Source: Brevibacillus laterosporus (GTDB lineage Bacteria > Bacillota > Bacilli > Brevibacillales > Brevibacillaceae). Taken from it: a stretch of DNA of 64,000 nt. The notes under the pieces were generated by a model, which ran no database searches, was not told where the DNA came from, and saw only the letters and a list, made by a program, of their open reading frames with translations. The stretch spans positions 62,001-126,000 of the forward strand of contig NZ_JAUKFY010000011.1 of the NCBI RefSeq assembly GCF_030489605.1, in the 5' to 3' direction. This document shows positions 63,868 through 64,000 of the stretch, in pieces; position 1 is the stretch's first letter; every line of letters starts with the position of its first letter. Position numbers and translations under genes: made by a program.

Positions 63868-64000
63868 ATGAACCAATTGGTTTTCATTCAGAACAATCGG
63901 GTAGTTACGGATAGCTTAACAATTGCTGAGGTTTTCAATAAGGAGCATAAAAATGTAATGCGTGATATTGAAAATCAAATTGATAAGTTAACAGAAGCGG
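63868..64000 (+). CDS. Rha-family phage regulatory protein (partial, runs off window)
   Basis: ATG 63868 with AGAGGAG upstream. The visible part reads MNQLVFIQNNRVVTDSLTIA then VFNKEHKNVMRDIENQI, which is the N-terminal signature of Rha/antirepressor-type phage proteins. The C-terminus lies beyond the window, so completeness is unknown. Confidence 0.8.
   Translation, partial: MNQLVFIQNNRVVTDSLTIAEVFNKEHKNVMRDIENQIDKLTEA

Larger units (their letters stand above)
58081..64000. mobile_element. Left end of an integrated element (prophage or ICE), truncated by the window
   Basis: A tyrosine integrase reads toward the tRNA genes, followed by small HTH regulators, a replication-like protein, an RRNPP cassette, CI/Cro-like repressors and a Rha-type gene. 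This is a typical lysogeny/maintenance module. The right end and the attachment repeat are outside the window, so phage and ICE cannot be separated. Confidence 0.75.

Noticed and set aside
1-64000. CRISPR arrays and rRNA genes
   Set aside because: No repeat-spacer series and no rRNA-like sequence seen on either strand.

Overview
The window looks like part of the chromosome of a low-to-moderate G+C, endospore-forming Firmicute, most like Brevibacillus (close to B. laterosporus). Supporting signs are AAGGAGG-type ribosome binding sites, frequent GTG/TTG starts, and Bacillales-type families: YtnP, YjcF/YjcG/YjcH, PgpA (YutG-like), a RacA-like protein and a FapR-type operator. The genus is an inference from gene content, not from a database match.

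Layout. 1-3.6 kb: a peptidoglycan (MurNAc) recycling operon of anmK, a PTS EIIA, mupG and a MurK/NagK-like kinase. 3.8-5.8 kb: a promoter, two 31-residue sister peptides too short for routine ORF calling, a terminator, and an HExxH metalloenzyme-like protein. This is a candidate undescribed peptide system. 5.9-27.3 kb: ordinary chromosomal genes. They include MgtC-like, YtnP lactonase, SdpI-like, FabH with a FapR-type operator, MFS, SGNH hydrolase, an ABC-2 exporter, an ECF sigma/anti-sigma pair, an XPB-like helicase, a CNNM/HlyC protein, a subtilase, a methyltransferase, SurE, ThpR and CheW. 27.9-35.6 kb: one large NRPS with domains C-A-T-C-A-T-reductase, predicted to release an N-acyl-dipeptide aldehyde or alcohol. 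35.7-57.6 kb: a yybP-ykoY (Mn2+) riboswitch with a TerC protein, a GNAT, a RacA-like protein, a ZIP transporter, FabI, a UvrD-family helicase with an added Cys/His N-terminus, a second CNNM/HlyC paralogue, a PHP phosphoesterase, a yjcH-yjcG-yjcF cluster with a small membrane protein between its genes, PgpA, a second ECF sigma/anti-sigma pair, a secreted alpha/beta hydrolase, a YdcF protein and a chemoreceptor.

57.9-64 kb: two tRNA genes (CAT, probably Ile2; then Val-GAC) are followed by the left end of an integrated element, a prophage or ICE that runs off the window. It carries a tyrosine integrase, small HTH regulators, a replication-like HTH protein and an approximately 200-nt structured RNA with its own extended -10 promoter and terminator. 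Next come a structured leader ending in a terminator hairpin just before an RRNPP-type (XRE plus helical repeat) regulator, and an overlapping 46-residue Sec-signal peptide gene that looks like its pheromone. A CI/Cro-like switch with three GATAC-N5-GTATC operators and the start of a Rha-type gene follow.

How the genes may work together: the strongest candidates for something new are (a) the twin peptides with the HExxH protein at 3.9-5.8 kb and (b) the quorum-sensing cassette plus two structured RNAs in the element at 60.6-62.9 kb. The reductase-terminated NRPS at 27.9 kb is a well-understood architecture with an unknown product.
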